Source of the DNA: Pigmentiphaga kullae
GTDB taxonomy: Bacteria > Pseudomonadota > Gammaproteobacteria > Burkholderiales > Burkholderiaceae_B
Length of the DNA: 64,000 bases
Direction of reading: 5' to 3'
Assembly (NCBI RefSeq): GCF_004216695.1
Contig: NZ_SGXC01000002.1
Location: forward strand, 1,488,001-1,552,000
The notes under the pieces were generated by a model that saw nothing but the letters and a program-made list of their open reading frames with translations, made no database searches and had not been told where the DNA came from. This document shows positions 1 through 10,714 of the stretch, piece after piece (position 1 is the stretch's first letter; each line of letters begins with the position of its first letter). The position numbers and the translations under genes were made by a program.

Positions 1-681
1 ATCCTGACCGCCCGCCAGAACCACGAGCCTGAGCGTTTCACCTTCCACTCGAGCCGCATGCGCATGCAGAAGGTGACCAAGGAAGAACTGGCGGCCATGG
101 ATCGGGACTCGGACCGCTGCGCCCTCGAGTTGGCCGACGCCCGGGTCGACGTCATGGGCTATGCCTGCCTGGTCGCCATCATGAGCATGGGCCTGGGCTA
201 CCATCGCGTCTCCGAAAAGCGCCTGCATGAGCGCACGGTCGAGGCCGGCGGCCCCGCCCCCATCGTGACCAGCGCGGGCGCCCTCGTCAGCGGCCTGCAC
301 GCCATCGGCGCCAAGCGCGTGGCGATTCTCACGCCCTACATGAAGCCCCTGACGCAGCTCGTAATCGACTACCTGGCGCACGAGGGCATCGAAGTGGTCG
401 ACAGCATCTCGCTGGAAATTCCCGACAACCTGGACGTGGGCCGACGCGATCCGTTGGCGCCCCTGGAGGTCACCAAGCGCCTGAACACGGCCGGCGCGGA
501 TGCCGTCGTGGCGTCGGCCTGCGTGCAGATGCCTTCGCTTGCCTCCATCCAGGGCATAGAGGATCGCGTGGGCATGCCCGTGGTCTCGGCCGCGGTGTCC
601 ACGGCCTACATGATGCTCAAGTCGCTCGGCCTGAAGACCCGGGTGCCCGGCTTCGGCTCGCTGCTGTCCGGCAAGTACTGA
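1..681 (+). CDS. nicE: Maleate isomerase (NicE-like), 5' end cut by window
   Basis: Asp/Glu racemase-fold enzyme converting maleate to fumarate, the last step of the maleamate branch of nicotinate degradation. The frame is open from base 1, so about 24 N-terminal residues lie outside the window; the visible part is 226 residues. The two cysteines of the family are present: one in GYACLVAIM (codon 166-168) and one in SACVQM (codon 520-522), giving the paired-thiol active site. The run ERFTFHSSRMRM near the start is characteristic of NicE. An enzyme acting on the preceding intermediate, maleamate, lies 1 kb downstream (1656-2279), which supports the assignment. An arylmalonate-decarboxylase-type relative is the main alternative. 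Confidence 0.85.
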   Translation: MLTARQNHEPERFTFHSSRMRMQKVTKEELAAMDRDSDRCALELADARVDVMGYACLVAIMSMGLGYHRVSEKRLHERTVEAGGPAPIVTSAGALVSGLHAIGAKRVAILTPYMKPLTQLVIDYLAHEGIEVVDSISLEIPDNLDVGRRDPLAPLEVTKRLNTAGADAVVASACVQMPSLASIQGIEDRVGMPVVSAAVSTAYMMLKSLGLKTRVPGFGSLLSGKY

Positions 682-729
682 CGCGTCCACGAAACGCCAG
701 GCGGCCCGATGCCGGCCCGCGGCGGGTTC

Positions 730-1626
730 CTAGTCGCCGCCCTGCCAACGGCTCAGGTCGCTCTCTTCCAGCATGCGTACGAACGCCTCCGCCACGCGGT
801 TAGTCTCATTGCATCGCTGCACGACGTACACGCCCGAGCGCGGTACGTCGCCATCGAGCGCGCGGTACACGCAATCGTCGCGCGCGCAGGCAACCGAGCG
901 CGGAACGAGTCCCACGCCTATGCCAGCCGCCACGAGGCTCGTGATCGCGGGCACTTCCAGCACCCATTGCACGACCTTGGGCGCAAAGCCCGCCTGGATG
1001 CAGCTGTCGAACAGCAGCCGGGCAAACGCCGACGACTCCGTGCGCAGCATGATGAACGGCTCGGCCGACAGGTCCGACAGCTTGAGGCGCTCTCTGTCGA
1101 CAAAGCGATGTCCCGCGGGCAGCGCCACGACGATGGGATCGTTGAACAGCAGCTGGCTGCGCAGCACCGCATCGTTGACCGGCGTGCGCGAGATGCTCAG
1201 ATCGATGCTGCCGCGGCGCAGTTCCTCCAGTTGATCGGCGGGCCGGGACTCATGCAATACGATCGACACGCCCGCATTCATCTGCATGTACCTGGCGATC
1301 AGGCTCGGCAGCGGCCCCTGGAACTGCGAACCGGACAAGCCGATGTCGATGCGGCCGGCCAGGCCGCTGCCCACGGAACGCGCGCGGTCGCATGCGACGC
1401 TCAGGCGGTCCAGGATCGACCGGGTATCGTTCAGGAACACCTCGCCGGCGGGGGTGAGCTGCACACTGCGGCTGGTACGCGTGAAGAGCGCAACCCCGAT
1501 CTCTTCTTCCAGCTGCGCGATCTGGACGCTGAGCGGCGGCTGCGAGATATGCAGCCGCTGCGCAGCCTTGGTAAAGCTGAGTTCCTCGGCCAGTGCCACG
1601 AAATAGCGAAGGTTGCGCAGTTCCAT
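730..1626 (-). CDS. LysR-family transcriptional regulator
   Basis: 298-residue regulator. The N-terminal winged HTH (about residues 1-60, including SFTKAAQRLHISQPPLS) is followed by a periplasmic-binding-like effector domain with the usual ALPAGHR and GVGLVPRS segments. I start it at the ATG of MELRNLRYF; an upstream start would add seven residues not typical of the family. It is divergent from nicF with only 29 bases between the start codons and sits between the two nic genes, so it probably controls at least nicF. The effector is not known; an intermediate of pyridine-ring breakdown is a guess from position. Confidence 0.9.
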   Translation of the reverse strand: MELRNLRYFVALAEELSFTKAAQRLHISQPPLSVQIAQLEEEIGVALFTRTSRSVQLTPAGEVFLNDTRSILDRLSVACDRARSVGSGLAGRIDIGLSGSQFQGPLPSLIARYMQMNAGVSIVLHESRPADQLEELRRGSIDLSISRTPVNDAVLRSQLLFNDPIVVALPAGHRFVDRERLKLSDLSAEPFIMLRTESSAFARLLFDSCIQAGFAPKVVQWVLEVPAITSLVAAGIGVGLVPRSVACARDDCVYRALDGDVPRSGVYVVQRCNETNRVAEAFVRMLEESDLSRWQGGD

Positions 1627-1655
1627 AAACGATATCGCCCTCAACAAGGCATTCC

Positions 1656-2279
1656 ATGCAAGACCAGGACAACATCCGCAGCGGTTTCAACGGCACCCTG
1701 ACGTTCGGCCATCGTCCCGCGCTGCTGATCGTCGATTTCCAGCGCGGCTTCACCGAGCCGGCACTCAGCCCCCTGGCATCGGACTGCGGCGCGGCCGTGC
1801 TTGCCACCAACGAGCTGATCGATGCCATGCGCGGCGTAGGCACGGTCATCTTCACGCTGCTGGGCTACCAGCGCAACCTGAGCGACATGGGCGCCTGGGG
1901 CAGGAAGTGCACCTCGCTCGACACGCTCATCCAGGGTACGCCTACCTGCGAAATCGATCCACGCCTGCACTACGACCCCGCGACCGATCTCGTCCTGCGC
2001 AAGACCCAGGCTTCCGCCTTCTTCGGCACCCCGCTGTCCGCGCTGCTTGCGGCCCGCCGATGCGATTCCCTCATCGTTGCCGGAGCCACCACCAGCGGTT
2101 GCGTACGCGCCAGCGTGGTCGACGCCATGCAGAACGCATTCCCGCCTTTCGTGGTGCAGGAGTGCGTGGCCGACCGCTCCGCCGCGCAGCACGCGAGCAA
2201 CCTGGTCGACATGCAGAGCAAATACGCGGAAGTGGTCTCGCTGGCGCGGATGCGCCAGATGCTGGAACAGTTGAAATAA
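1656..2279 (+). CDS. nicF: Maleamate amidohydrolase (isochorismatase family)
   Basis: 207-residue cysteine hydrolase of the isochorismatase/nicotinamidase fold. It is predicted to hydrolyse maleamate to maleate and ammonia, feeding NicE. The catalytic triad can be read: Asp in LLIVDFQRGF (about residue 28), Lys in LRKTQASAFFG (about residue 112), and Cys in TTSGCVRAS (about residue 149). The cis-peptide-type residues before the cysteine are also in place. Length and motif spacing fit NicF/N-carbamoylsarcosine amidase relatives. It ends 27 bases before a strong terminator. Function is from family and neighbour; another small amide is possible. Confidence 0.8.
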   Translation: MQDQDNIRSGFNGTLTFGHRPALLIVDFQRGFTEPALSPLASDCGAAVLATNELIDAMRGVGTVIFTLLGYQRNLSDMGAWGRKCTSLDTLIQGTPTCEIDPRLHYDPATDLVLRKTQASAFFGTPLSALLAARRCDSLIVAGATTSGCVRASVVDAMQNAFPPFVVQECVADRSAAQHASNLVDMQSKYAEVVSLARMRQMLEQLK

Positions 2280-2306
2280 CCCCCTGCCCCAACCACGGCG
2301 CCAAAC

Positions 2307-2338
2307 AAAAAACCCCTTGATTTCTCAAGGGGTTTTTT
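2307..2338. terminator. Bidirectional rho-independent terminator
   Basis: Perfect inverted repeat: AAAAAACCCCTTGA, loop TTTC, TCAAGGGGTTTTTT. It gives a stem with six U on the plus strand (end of nicF) and six U on the minus strand (end of tRNA-Ser), so it can serve both converging transcripts. Confidence 0.92.
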
Positions 2339-2346
2339 GGCAAATC

Positions 2347-2438
2347 TGGCGGAAGCGGTGGGATTCGAACCCACGATGCAGTTTTAGCCGCATACTCCCT
2401 TAGCAGGGGAGCCCCTTCGGCCACTCGGGCACGCTTCC
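2347..2438 (-). tRNA. serX: tRNA-Ser (anticodon GCU)
   Basis: Reading the minus strand, the acceptor stem GGAAGCG pairs with CGCTTCC and is followed by G and an encoded CCA. The anticodon stem-loop CTCCCCTGCTAAGGGAG shows GCT in the loop, so it decodes AGC/AGU. A long variable arm (class II tRNA) and a T arm with GGTTCGAATCC are present. The length of 92 bases fits tRNA-Ser. The gene symbol is a guess at convention only. Confidence 0.96.
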
Positions 2439-2543
2439 GAAAGAGCCGGCAGTGTACCACGGTCCGAGGGGGGATCCAGCCGCTGGCGGCCGAAAAATTT
2501 GCGCTTTCCCCTCGCGGCCGGGTGCCCCGCGGCCCCGCTTTTT

Positions 2544-3803
2544 TTACTGCGCGGCGCCCTGGTCCAGGCCGAACGCCTTGTGCAGCGCACGCACGGCCAG
2601 TTCCATGTACTTGTCCTCGATGACCACCGAGGTCTTGATCTCGCTGGTGCTGATCATCTGGATGTTGATGCCTTCTTCCGACAGGGTCCGGAACATCAGG
2701 CTGGCGATGCCGGCGTGCGAACGCATGCCGATGCCGACGATGGAAACCTTGCAGACCTTGTCGTCGGACACGACTTCGCGCGCGCCGATGGCCTGCACGA
2801 CCTTGCCGTTCAGCACGTCCAGCGCCTTCTTGAATTCGCCGCGGTTGACGGTGAACGAGAAGTCGGTGGTGCCGGCGACGGACTGGTTCTGGACGATCAT
2901 GTCGACGTCGATGTTGGCATCGGCGATCGGGCCCAGGATGGAGAAGGCGATGCCGGGCTTGTCCGGCACGGCCACGACCGTGATCTTGGCTTCGTCCCGG
3001 CTGAATGCGATGCCGGATACAACGGCGGCTTCCATTTTCTCGTCTTCCTCAAAAGTAATCAGGGTGCCCGACTTCATTTCTTCGTCGAGCGAAATCATCG
3101 GATCGGTCAGCGACGACAGCACGCGGGTGGGCACGCGGTACTTGCCGGCGAACTCGACCGACCGGATCTGCAGGACCTTGGAGCCCAGCGAGGCCATCTC
3201 CAGCATTTCCTCGAAGGAAACGACGTTCAGGCGCCGGGCCTCGGGCACCACGCGCGGGTCGGTCGTGTAGACGCCGTCCACGTCGGTGTAGATCAGGCAT
3301 TCGGCGGCCTTGAGCGCGGCCGCGACGGCCACGGCCGACGTGTCCGAACCGCCCCGGCCCAGGGTGGTGATGTTGCCGGCGTCGTCCACGCCCTGGAACC
3401 CGGTGACGATGACCACGCGCCCGGCGTCGAGATCGGCGCGGACACGGGTATCGTCGATCGAGGAGATACGGGCCTTGGTGTAGGCGGAATCGGTGCGCAC
3501 CGGGACCTGCCAGCCGGCGTAGCTGCGGGCGTCCACGCCCTGCGCCTTCAGCGCCATGGCCAGCAGCCCCACGCTGACCTGCTCGCCGGTGGAGGCGATC
3601 ATGTCGAGTTCGCGCGGATCGGGCTGTTCCTGGATTTCCTTGGCCAGGCCGATGAGCCGGTTGGTCTCGCCCGACATGGCCGAGGGGACCACCACGATCT
3701 GGTGCCCGGCGGCGTGCCATTTGGCCACGCGCCTAGCCACGTTCTTGATGCGCTCGACCGAGCCCATCGACGTACCGCCATACTTGTGAACGATTAGTGC
3801 CAT
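2544..3803 (-). CDS. lysC: Aspartate kinase
   Basis: 419-residue aspartokinase catalysing the first step from aspartate to lysine, threonine and methionine. The kinase domain starts with ALIVHKYGGTS (catalytic Lys and nucleotide loop) and has TTLGRGGSDTSA; two ACT domains follow (about residues 265-335 and 345-410), the site of feedback control by lysine/threonine. I start at the ATG of MALIVHKYGG; the open frame runs 40 codons further upstream without family-like sequence. The size is that of the single-function, ACT-regulated enzymes of beta- and gammaproteobacteria. No lysine riboswitch is visible upstream. Confidence 0.96.
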   Translation of the reverse strand: MALIVHKYGGTSMGSVERIKNVARRVAKWHAAGHQIVVVPSAMSGETNRLIGLAKEIQEQPDPRELDMIASTGEQVSVGLLAMALKAQGVDARSYAGWQVPVRTDSAYTKARISSIDDTRVRADLDAGRVVIVTGFQGVDDAGNITTLGRGGSDTSAVAVAAALKAAECLIYTDVDGVYTTDPRVVPEARRLNVVSFEEMLEMASLGSKVLQIRSVEFAGKYRVPTRVLSSLTDPMISLDEEMKSGTLITFEEDEKMEAAVVSGIAFSRDEAKITVVAVPDKPGIAFSILGPIADANIDVDMIVQNQSVAGTTDFSFTVNRGEFKKALDVLNGKVVQAIGAREVVSDDKVCKVSIVGIGMRSHAGIASLMFRTLSEEGINIQMISTSEIKTSVVIEDKYMELAVRALHKAFGLDQGAAQ

Positions 3804-3971
3804 TGTCTTGTGTCGCTTAACGCATGCTTGAGCCTGGACTGCCTGGAGTGGCCGGCCGGATGGCCGGCAAAGCCGTTTCACCAGGGAAAAGGCTAACCAT
3901 AAATGGTAGCCCAGCTGCGGCAATTCCGCAAAATGGCGGGATTTCGGCCCCCGGCCCCGATACCCTGTCGG

Positions 3972-5408
3972 TCAGGACGTCACGGTGGCGCCAGGGTGGT
4001 CGGGCACCCACTCCAGGCGGATGCCCGGGGACGCCTGCGGCAGCCGCGCGTCGGCACCCAGCCCGGCGGCGTAGGCCATGATCTCGCCGCGGTACAGGAG
4101 CGGCAGGCGTTCGCGCTCCCAGGTGGGGATGCCACGCTCCTGGTAAAGGTTCTTCAGGCTGCGGCTGGGGCTCTGGGCCGTCACTTTCAGCCGCTCTCGG
4201 CCGCGGCGCCAGCGCATGATCAAGGCCGTGTTGCGCAGCCAGTCCGGGTCGATGCCCGACTCCTCGACGGCGAACACCAGCGTGCCGCCCATGGCCTCGA
4301 GCCGGATGGCGGCTTCGCCGGCCCACTTGAATTCGACGCCGGCCGCCTGTACCGCCGGCGGCGCGCTTTCCCTGCTGTCCACGATGACATGATCCCGATA
4401 ACGACGCACCTGCCTGTCGCCATGGCGCAGCAACAGTTGCCTGTCGTGCGCCGCGTCCTGCAATTGTCTGGCCATTTCCCGCAAGCGGGCCTCCGGCGGC
4501 GCGGCCATGTCGTGGCCGGCCAGCCAGAGCCGCAGCACCATCGCCCTGCGCGCGGGCGCCAGCCGGTTCAGCCCCGACAGGCGCAGCGCGCTGCCGTAGG
4601 GGGGGCGCGCCTCCTGGATCGCGTCCAGGTCGGACTGCGCCACCTCCCGCAGCAAGGCCGCCGTCTCGGCGGACCGGCGCGCGTAGCGGTCCAGGGTCGC
4701 GCGGTACCCCGGCCAGTGGCGCTCGATGGCGGGCAGGATTTCCGCGCGCAGGATGCCCCGGGCGTAGCGGGCATCGAGGTTGCTGGGATCCCGGACAGCC
4801 TCGAAACCGGTGCGCGCCGAATAGGCGTGCATGAACGCAAGTATCCGACTTCTGGGCACCGCGAGCCAGGGACGAAGGTAACGAATCCCGTCCTTGCGCG
4901 TTTCGCCCGCCATCGCGCCCATGCCGTCGGTGCCCGCGCCCCGCAGCAGCCGCAGCAGCACGGTTTCGGCCTGGTCGTCCAGGTGGTGGGCAAGCAGGAT
5001 GGTGTCGATGCCGGCTTCGGCCGCCATCCCGGCCAGGGCGCGGTAGCGGGCGTCGCGCGCCGCGGCCTCGGTGCCGGCGGGATCGGCGGGATCCACCCGT
5101 ACCCGGCGCAAGTCCAGCGGCCGGCCCAGGCGGCCCGCCAGCTCGGCCGCCTGGCCGGCCCAGGCATCCGCGTCGGGATGCAGGCCGTGGTGGACGTGAA
5201 ACAGCCGCATTTCCAGCCCTTGCCGCGCGGCCCACTCGGCGGCCTTCACGGCCAGCGCGGCCGAGTCCGGGCCGGCGCTCAGGGCGACGGCGAACCGCTG
5301 CGCCACCGGGGGCATGGCATCGAGCGCCCGGTCCAGCAGCTCGGACGCGTGCAGGGCCGCTACGTCCGTGCCGGCGTCAGGACTGGACGGTTTCCTTGAA
5401 GCGGCCAT
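3972..5408 (-). CDS. tilS: tRNA(Ile)-lysidine synthase
   Basis: 478-residue N-type ATP pyrophosphatase that makes lysidine at the wobble C of tRNA-Ile(CAU), an essential modification. It has the PP-loop near the N-terminus, [10 protein letters not shown] and [22 protein letters not shown] downstream, and the C-terminal TilS domain. The PP-loop reads SAGPDS (residues 44-49) where SGGxDS is usual. The ATG chosen lies inside the end of accA (32-base overlap), suggesting translational coupling; a second Met at residue 32 would leave too little before the loop. Confidence 0.93.
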   Translation of the reverse strand: MAASRKPSSPDAGTDVAALHASELLDRALDAMPPVAQRFAVALSAGPDSAALAVKAAEWAARQGLEMRLFHVHHGLHPDADAWAGQAAELAGRLGRPLDLRRVRVDPADPAGTEAAARDARYRALAGMAAEAGIDTILLAHHLDDQAETVLLRLLRGAGTDGMGAMAGETRKDGIRYLRPWLAVPRSRILAFMHAYSARTGFEAVRDPSNLDARYARGILRAEILPAIERHWPGYRATLDRYARRSAETAALLREVAQSDLDAIQEARPPYGSALRLSGLNRLAPARRAMVLRLWLAGHDMAAPPEARLREMARQLQDAAHDRQLLLRHGDRQVRRYRDHVIVDSRESAPPAVQAAGVEFKWAGEAAIRLEAMGGTLVFAVEESGIDPDWLRNTALIMRWRRGRERLKVTAQSPSRSLKNLYQERGIPTWERERLPLLYRGEIMAYAAGLGADARLPQASPGIRLEWVPDHPGATVTS

Positions 5409-6345
5409 AGGCCATGACCCGCTCGAGACGCGTGGTGACCAGATCGCCGGCCTTGACGCCCTGGAACTGGCGCAGCGCGTCGGACAGGGCGCGCCGCAGC
5501 AACTGGGCCATGTGCTTGGGGTCGCGATGGGCGCCGCCGACGGGTTCGCTGACGATCTTGTCGATCAGGCCCAGGGCCTTCAGGCGGTGCGCCGTGATGC
5601 CCAGCACCTCGGCGGCCTCGGAAGCCTTCTCCTGGCTGCGCCACAGGATGGACGCGCAGCCTTCGGGCGAGATGACCGAGTAGGTGGCGTATTGCAGCAT
5701 CAGCACGCAATCGGCCACCGCGATGGCCAGCGCCCCGCCCGAGCCGCCTTCGCCGATGATGGTGGTGATGATGGGCACCTGCAGCTCGGCCATCGCGTAC
5801 AGGTTGTGGCCGATGGCCTCGGACTGCCCGCGGGCCTCGGCATCGATGCCGGGATAGGCGCCCGGGGTATCGACGAAGGTGAACACCGGCAGGCCGAATT
5901 TCTCGGCCAGGCGCATCAGCCGCAGGGCCTTGCGATAGCCCTCGGGCCGCGGCATGCCGAAGTTGCGCGCCGCCCGCTCTTTCGTGTCCCGGCCCTTCTG
6001 GTGGCCGATGACCATGCAGGGCATGCCGTTGAACCGCGCCATGCCGCCCACGATGGAACGGTCGTCGGCGAACATGCGGTCGCCGTGCAGCTCGTGGAAA
6101 TCGGTGAAGATGTCCCGCACGTAGTCCAGCGTGTACGGACGCTGCGGATGACGCGCCACCAGGGCGGTCTGCCACGGCGTCAGCTTGGAATAGATATCCT
6201 TGGCCAGCGCCTGGCTTTTCTGCTGCAGCCGGCTGATCTCCTCGGAGATATCGACGGCGGAATCGGCCTGCACGAAGCGCAGTTCCTCGATCTTGCCCTC
6301 GAGCTCGGCCAGCGGTTGTTCGAATTCAAGAAATGCGTTGCGCAT
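5377..6345 (-). CDS. accA: Acetyl-CoA carboxylase carboxyltransferase subunit alpha
   Basis: 322-residue alpha subunit of the carboxyltransferase that, with AccD, transfers CO2 from biotin to acetyl-CoA to start fatty-acid synthesis. It has [18 protein letters not shown] and [15 protein letters not shown], the oxyanion-hole and CoA-binding segments. The start [12 protein letters not shown] is preceded by a good GGGAGG ribosome site six bases upstream. It overlaps tilS by 32 bases at its 3' end, so the two are one transcript. Confidence 0.97.
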   Translation of the reverse strand: MRNAFLEFEQPLAELEGKIEELRFVQADSAVDISEEISRLQQKSQALAKDIYSKLTPWQTALVARHPQRPYTLDYVRDIFTDFHELHGDRMFADDRSIVGGMARFNGMPCMVIGHQKGRDTKERAARNFGMPRPEGYRKALRLMRLAEKFGLPVFTFVDTPGAYPGIDAEARGQSEAIGHNLYAMAELQVPIITTIIGEGGSGGALAIAVADCVLMLQYATYSVISPEGCASILWRSQEKASEAAEVLGITAHRLKALGLIDKIVSEPVGGAHRDPKHMAQLLRRALSDALRQFQGVKAGDLVTTRLERVMAYGRFKETVQS

Positions 6346-6477
6346 CAGGCCCTCCCAAGGGGCAGTGAACGCCCAGGCGTCCAACGTCGTTCATCACCAA
6401 CTCAATCACTCCAAGGCGTTGCAACACGGCACAACACCCAAATTCCGTTCAACCAGCCATCGCTAGCCGATTGTCAT

Positions 6478-6556
6478 CCCAGGATGCGGTGGATCCGGCT
6501 CCGCCGGTCCACCCGCATCGCCCCCCCGGGGGGCGCGCGTCAGCGCGTAGGGGGGG
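6478..6556 (+). repeat. Intergenic repeat, copy A
   Basis: Full copy of a roughly 75-base element found at four places. It begins GGATGCGGTGGATCCGGCT, has a first hairpin (CCGGCTCCGCCGG), then a second (GCCCCCCCGGGGGGC) and ends GCGCGTAGGGGGG. It abuts the stop codon of alkA and fills most of the gap to accA. The rest of the gap (6346-6477) shows nothing I can assign. Confidence 0.75.
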
Positions 6557-7234
6557 TCAAACCTGCAAGCTCTTCCAGAGATACCACGTCGCCACCGTGC
6601 ACCACGGCTTCCAGGCCTGGGCCACTTCCCTGGCCTCGAAACGCGACACGGGTTCGCCGCTGAAATAGTGCAGCGAAATGGCGCGCAGCAGCCCCGGGTC
6701 GTCCAGCGGCAGAATATCCGGCCGCCGCAGATTAAAGATCAGGAACATATCCGCTGTCCAGCGGCCGATGCCACGAATCGCGGTCAGTTCGGCGATGACC
6801 GCCTCGTCGTCCATCTCGGTCCACAGGTCGGGATGCACCAGGCGCTGCTGGAAATGCGCGGCCAGGTCCAGCAGGTATTCGGCCTTGCGCTGCGACAGGC
6901 CGGCCTCGCGCAGGCCGGCCAGGCCCAGCTTGCCGACCACCCCGGGGGTGACGCGGCGGCCGCAGGCGGCCAGGCAGCGCTCCCAGGCGGCATCGGCGGC
7001 CTTGGTCGAGATCTGCTGGCCGATGATGGCGCGGGCCAGCGTCAGGAAAGGCTCGCCCTGGGTCGCGAGGTGGACCTCGGGATGCTGGGGGATCAGTTTC
7101 TTCAGGATGCGGTCGCGCTTGAGCAAGTGCGCGACCGCGGCGTCCCAGTACGAGGGCTTGTCGGTGCCGGCGAAAGAGGCGGCGGGCACGGACCCGCCCG
7201 GCTCGGCCGTGGCATGGAGCTTCATGTTCAACAT
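6557..7234 (-). CDS. alkA: DNA-3-methyladenine glycosylase II (AlkA-like)
   Basis: 225-residue HhH-GPD base-excision glycosylase that removes alkylated purines from DNA. It has the helix-hairpin-helix LTAIRGIGRWTADMFLIF and the catalytic aspartate of LPLDDPGLLRA about 20 residues on. It is shorter than E. coli AlkA (282) because it lacks the N-terminal extra domain, as in many bacterial AlkA-like proteins. The start is uncertain: ATGs at 7234 and 7225, and a GTG at 7258 touching the cysS stop. It lies directly downstream of cysS on the same strand. Confidence 0.88.
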   Translation of the reverse strand: MLNMKLHATAEPGGSVPAASFAGTDKPSYWDAAVAHLLKRDRILKKLIPQHPEVHLATQGEPFLTLARAIIGQQISTKAADAAWERCLAACGRRVTPGVVGKLGLAGLREAGLSQRKAEYLLDLAAHFQQRLVHPDLWTEMDDEAVIAELTAIRGIGRWTADMFLIFNLRRPDILPLDDPGLLRAISLHYFSGEPVSRFEAREVAQAWKPWCTVATWYLWKSLQV

Positions 7235-7258
7235 CTGGTGTTCAGCGCTTCGCGGCAC

Positions 7259-8641
<1,383 letters not shown>

Positions 8642-8647
8642 GTGTAG

Positions 8648-8721
8648 GACCACCCCCTACGCGCTTCGCGCGCCCCCTCGAGGGGGCGGCACTGGCGGAC
8701 CGGCAAAGCCGGATCCGCTGT
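8648..8721 (-). repeat. Intergenic repeat, copy B
   Basis: Inverted relative to copies A and C. Reading the minus strand: GGATCCGGCTTTGCCGGTCC, then a GCCCCCTCGAGGGGGC hairpin, then GCGCGAAGCGCGTAGGGGG. It sits in the 196-base gap between the divergent genes cysS and the TPR gene, so it may lie in the 5' leader of cysS. The rest of the gap (8722-8837) holds a TAGAAT at 8772-8777 that could be a -10 element, but no convincing -35. Confidence 0.75.
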
Positions 8722-8837
8722 GCCCTGGGTCGAGCAGGGGGTACAGGGGCGCGCGTTGCGCTGTGGGCTATTAGAATGGCGATTATATCAACTGGACGGA
8801 GCGGCCCTGGCCGCTCCTCATCTGCGGGCAGAATCGT

Positions 8838-9572
8838 TTGACCACGAACCACGTACCTTTCCTTCGCCTGCGCGGGGGCGCGGGCCGCGCGGCGGCCCTG
8901 GCGGGCGTGCTGGCGCTGGGCGCCGCGCTGGCGCCCGCCCCGCTTCCCGCCCAGACCACGACGGCCACGCCGCCGGTGCTGGCGCCCTCCTCCGATGGCG
9001 ACCAGGCCATTCCCTGGCTCAGCAACCTGCTCGAGGCGCTCAAGCCCGGTGTCGACACCAGCCTGCCCGAATCCAGCCGTGCTCTGGCGCAGCGGCTGGA
9101 GCGCCAGCTGGACGAAGGCAAGGCCGCCCAGACCCTGGCCGAGATCGACGACCGCCTGGCCGCCGACAAGCAGAAATCGCCCGACGCCACCAACGCCCAG
9201 CTGCTCTTCCTGAAGGGCCGAGCGCTCAGCCAGCTGGGACGCCGCGACGAGGCCAAGGCGGTCTACCGCGACATGACCGAACGCTTCCCCGAACTGCCCG
9301 AGCCCTGGAACAACCTGGCCGCGCTGGAAGTGGCCGACGGCCGGCTGGACCAGGCCAAGGTGGCCCTGGAAATGGCCATCCGCACCGATCCGAACTACGC
9401 CGTCGCGCGCGAGAACCTGGGCGATTTGTATATCATGCTGGCGGCGCGCTCGTACGGCACGGCCACCAGGCTGAATCCGCGCGATGCCGGCGCGAGCCAG
9501 AAGGAAACCGAGACCCGCAGACTGCTGGACGCGCCCGCATCTTCCGACCATCCACCCCGGACACCCCGATGA
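8838..9572 (+). CDS. Exported TPR-repeat protein
   Basis: 244-residue protein with a long signal-peptide-like N-terminus (hydrophobic stretch AAALAGVLALGAALA, cleavage probably near LPAQT), so probably periplasmic. The C-terminal half (about residues 120-200) has TPR-type helices (FLKGRALSQLGRRDEAKAVY; WNNLAALEVADGRLDQAKVA), a protein-binding scaffold. The only start in frame near the signal sequence is TTG. It overlaps the next cyclophilin gene by ATGA, so it is probably translated and perhaps used together with it. No specific function is known to me. Confidence 0.8.
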   Translation: MTTNHVPFLRLRGGAGRAAALAGVLALGAALAPAPLPAQTTTATPPVLAPSSDGDQAIPWLSNLLEALKPGVDTSLPESSRALAQRLERQLDEGKAAQTLAEIDDRLAADKQKSPDATNAQLLFLKGRALSQLGRRDEAKAVYRDMTERFPELPEPWNNLAALEVADGRLDQAKVALEMAIRTDPNYAVARENLGDLYIMLAARSYGTATRLNPRDAGASQKETETRRLLDAPASSDHPPRTPR

Positions 9573-10135
9573 AACTGTTTTTCTCCAGCCTGGCGCTGGC
9601 CGCCTCCCTGGCCTCGCCGGCCGTGCTGGCCGCGCCCCAGGTCGCGCTGCAGACATCCATGGGCCGCATCGTGCTCGAGCTGGACGACGCCCGCGCTCCC
9701 GGCACCGTCGCCAACTTCCTGCAATACGTGCGCGAGGGCCACTACGATGGCACGATCTTCCACCGCGTGATCAACGGCTTCATGATCCAGGGCGGCGGGA
9801 TGACCGCAGACATGAAGGAAAAGCCCACGCGCCCCGGCATACGTAACGAAGCCTCAAATGGCTTGAAAAACGCCGCCTATACCGTGAGCATGGCCCGTAC
9901 GCCCGACCCGCACTCGGCCTCGGCGCAGTTCTTCATCAACGTCGCCGACAACGACTTCCTGAACTATCGCGAGCCCACGACCCGAGGCTGGGGCTACGCG
10001 GTGTTCGGCAAGGTGGTACAGGGCAAGGAAGTGGTCGACAAGATCAAGGCCGTACCCACCGCCACGCGGGGCCAGAACGAAGGCGTCCCGCTCCAACCCA
10101 TCGTGATCCAAAAAGCTGAGGTCCTGAACAAATGA
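9569..10135 (+). CDS. ppiA: Periplasmic peptidyl-prolyl isomerase (cyclophilin)
   Basis: 188-residue cyclophilin with a clear signal peptide ([21 protein letters not shown], then APQVAL), so it folds proteins in the periplasm. The catalytic Arg is in [15 protein letters not shown], and [17 protein letters not shown] follows as in E. coli PpiA. Its start overlaps the TPR stop, and its stop overlaps the next start (ATGA at both junctions). Confidence 0.93.
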   Translation: MKLFFSSLALAASLASPAVLAAPQVALQTSMGRIVLELDDARAPGTVANFLQYVREGHYDGTIFHRVINGFMIQGGGMTADMKEKPTRPGIRNEASNGLKNAAYTVSMARTPDPHSASAQFFINVADNDFLNYREPTTRGWGYAVFGKVVQGKEVVDKIKAVPTATRGQNEGVPLQPIVIQKAEVLNK

Positions 10136-10635
10136 CTACCCGCGTCAACCTGCACACCAACCACGGCCTGATCGGCCTGGAACTGGATGGCGAAAAAGCC
10201 CCCAAGACCGTCGAGAACTTCGTGGCCTACGTCAACAGCGGCCACTACGACAACACGATCTTCCATCGCGTCATCAACGGCTTCATGATCCAGGGCGGCG
10301 GTTTCGAGCCCGGCATGTCGCAGAAGCCCACCCAGGCCCCGATCGAGAACGAGGCCGCCAACGGCCTGAAGAACGACCGCTATACCGTCGCGATGGCGCG
10401 CACCAACGCCCCGCACTCGGCCTCGGCGCAATTCTTCATCAACGTCGCCAACAACGACTTCCTGAACTTCAGCTCGCCCACGCCGCAAGGCTGGGGCTAT
10501 GCCGTGTTCGGCAAGGTCGTGGAAGGCACGGACGTGGTCGAGAAGATCAAAGGCGTGAAGACCGGCAGCCGCGCCGGCCACCAGGACGTGCCCGTCGAGG
10601 ACGTCGTCGTCACCAAGGCAGAAGTCGTCCAATAA
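10132..10635 (+). CDS. ppiB: Cytoplasmic peptidyl-prolyl isomerase (cyclophilin)
   Basis: 167-residue cyclophilin without a signal peptide, the cytoplasmic PpiB type. It shares [15 protein letters not shown] and [17 protein letters not shown] with its neighbour, so the pair looks like a tandem duplication with separate targeting. It is followed by a GC-rich inverted repeat (about 10639-10702, GGCCGGGGCCGGC against GCCGGCCCGGCCCC) with no U tract, before lpxH. Confidence 0.95.
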   Translation: MTTRVNLHTNHGLIGLELDGEKAPKTVENFVAYVNSGHYDNTIFHRVINGFMIQGGGFEPGMSQKPTQAPIENEAANGLKNDRYTVAMARTNAPHSASAQFFINVANNDFLNFSSPTPQGWGYAVFGKVVEGTDVVEKIKGVKTGSRAGHQDVPVEDVVVTKAEVVQ

Positions 10636-10714
10636 CGCCACGGGCCGGGGCCGGCGGCGAAGCGCCCGCTTCCCGAACCGGCCGGCAGCCGGCCCGGCCC
10701 CATCGAGAGTTTCC

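Noticed and set aside
10636-10714. GC-rich inverted repeat between ppiB and lpxH as a terminator
   Set aside because: Long complementary GGCCGG stretches are present but without a U tract or clean loop, and lpxH follows on the same strand; noted under ppiB only.
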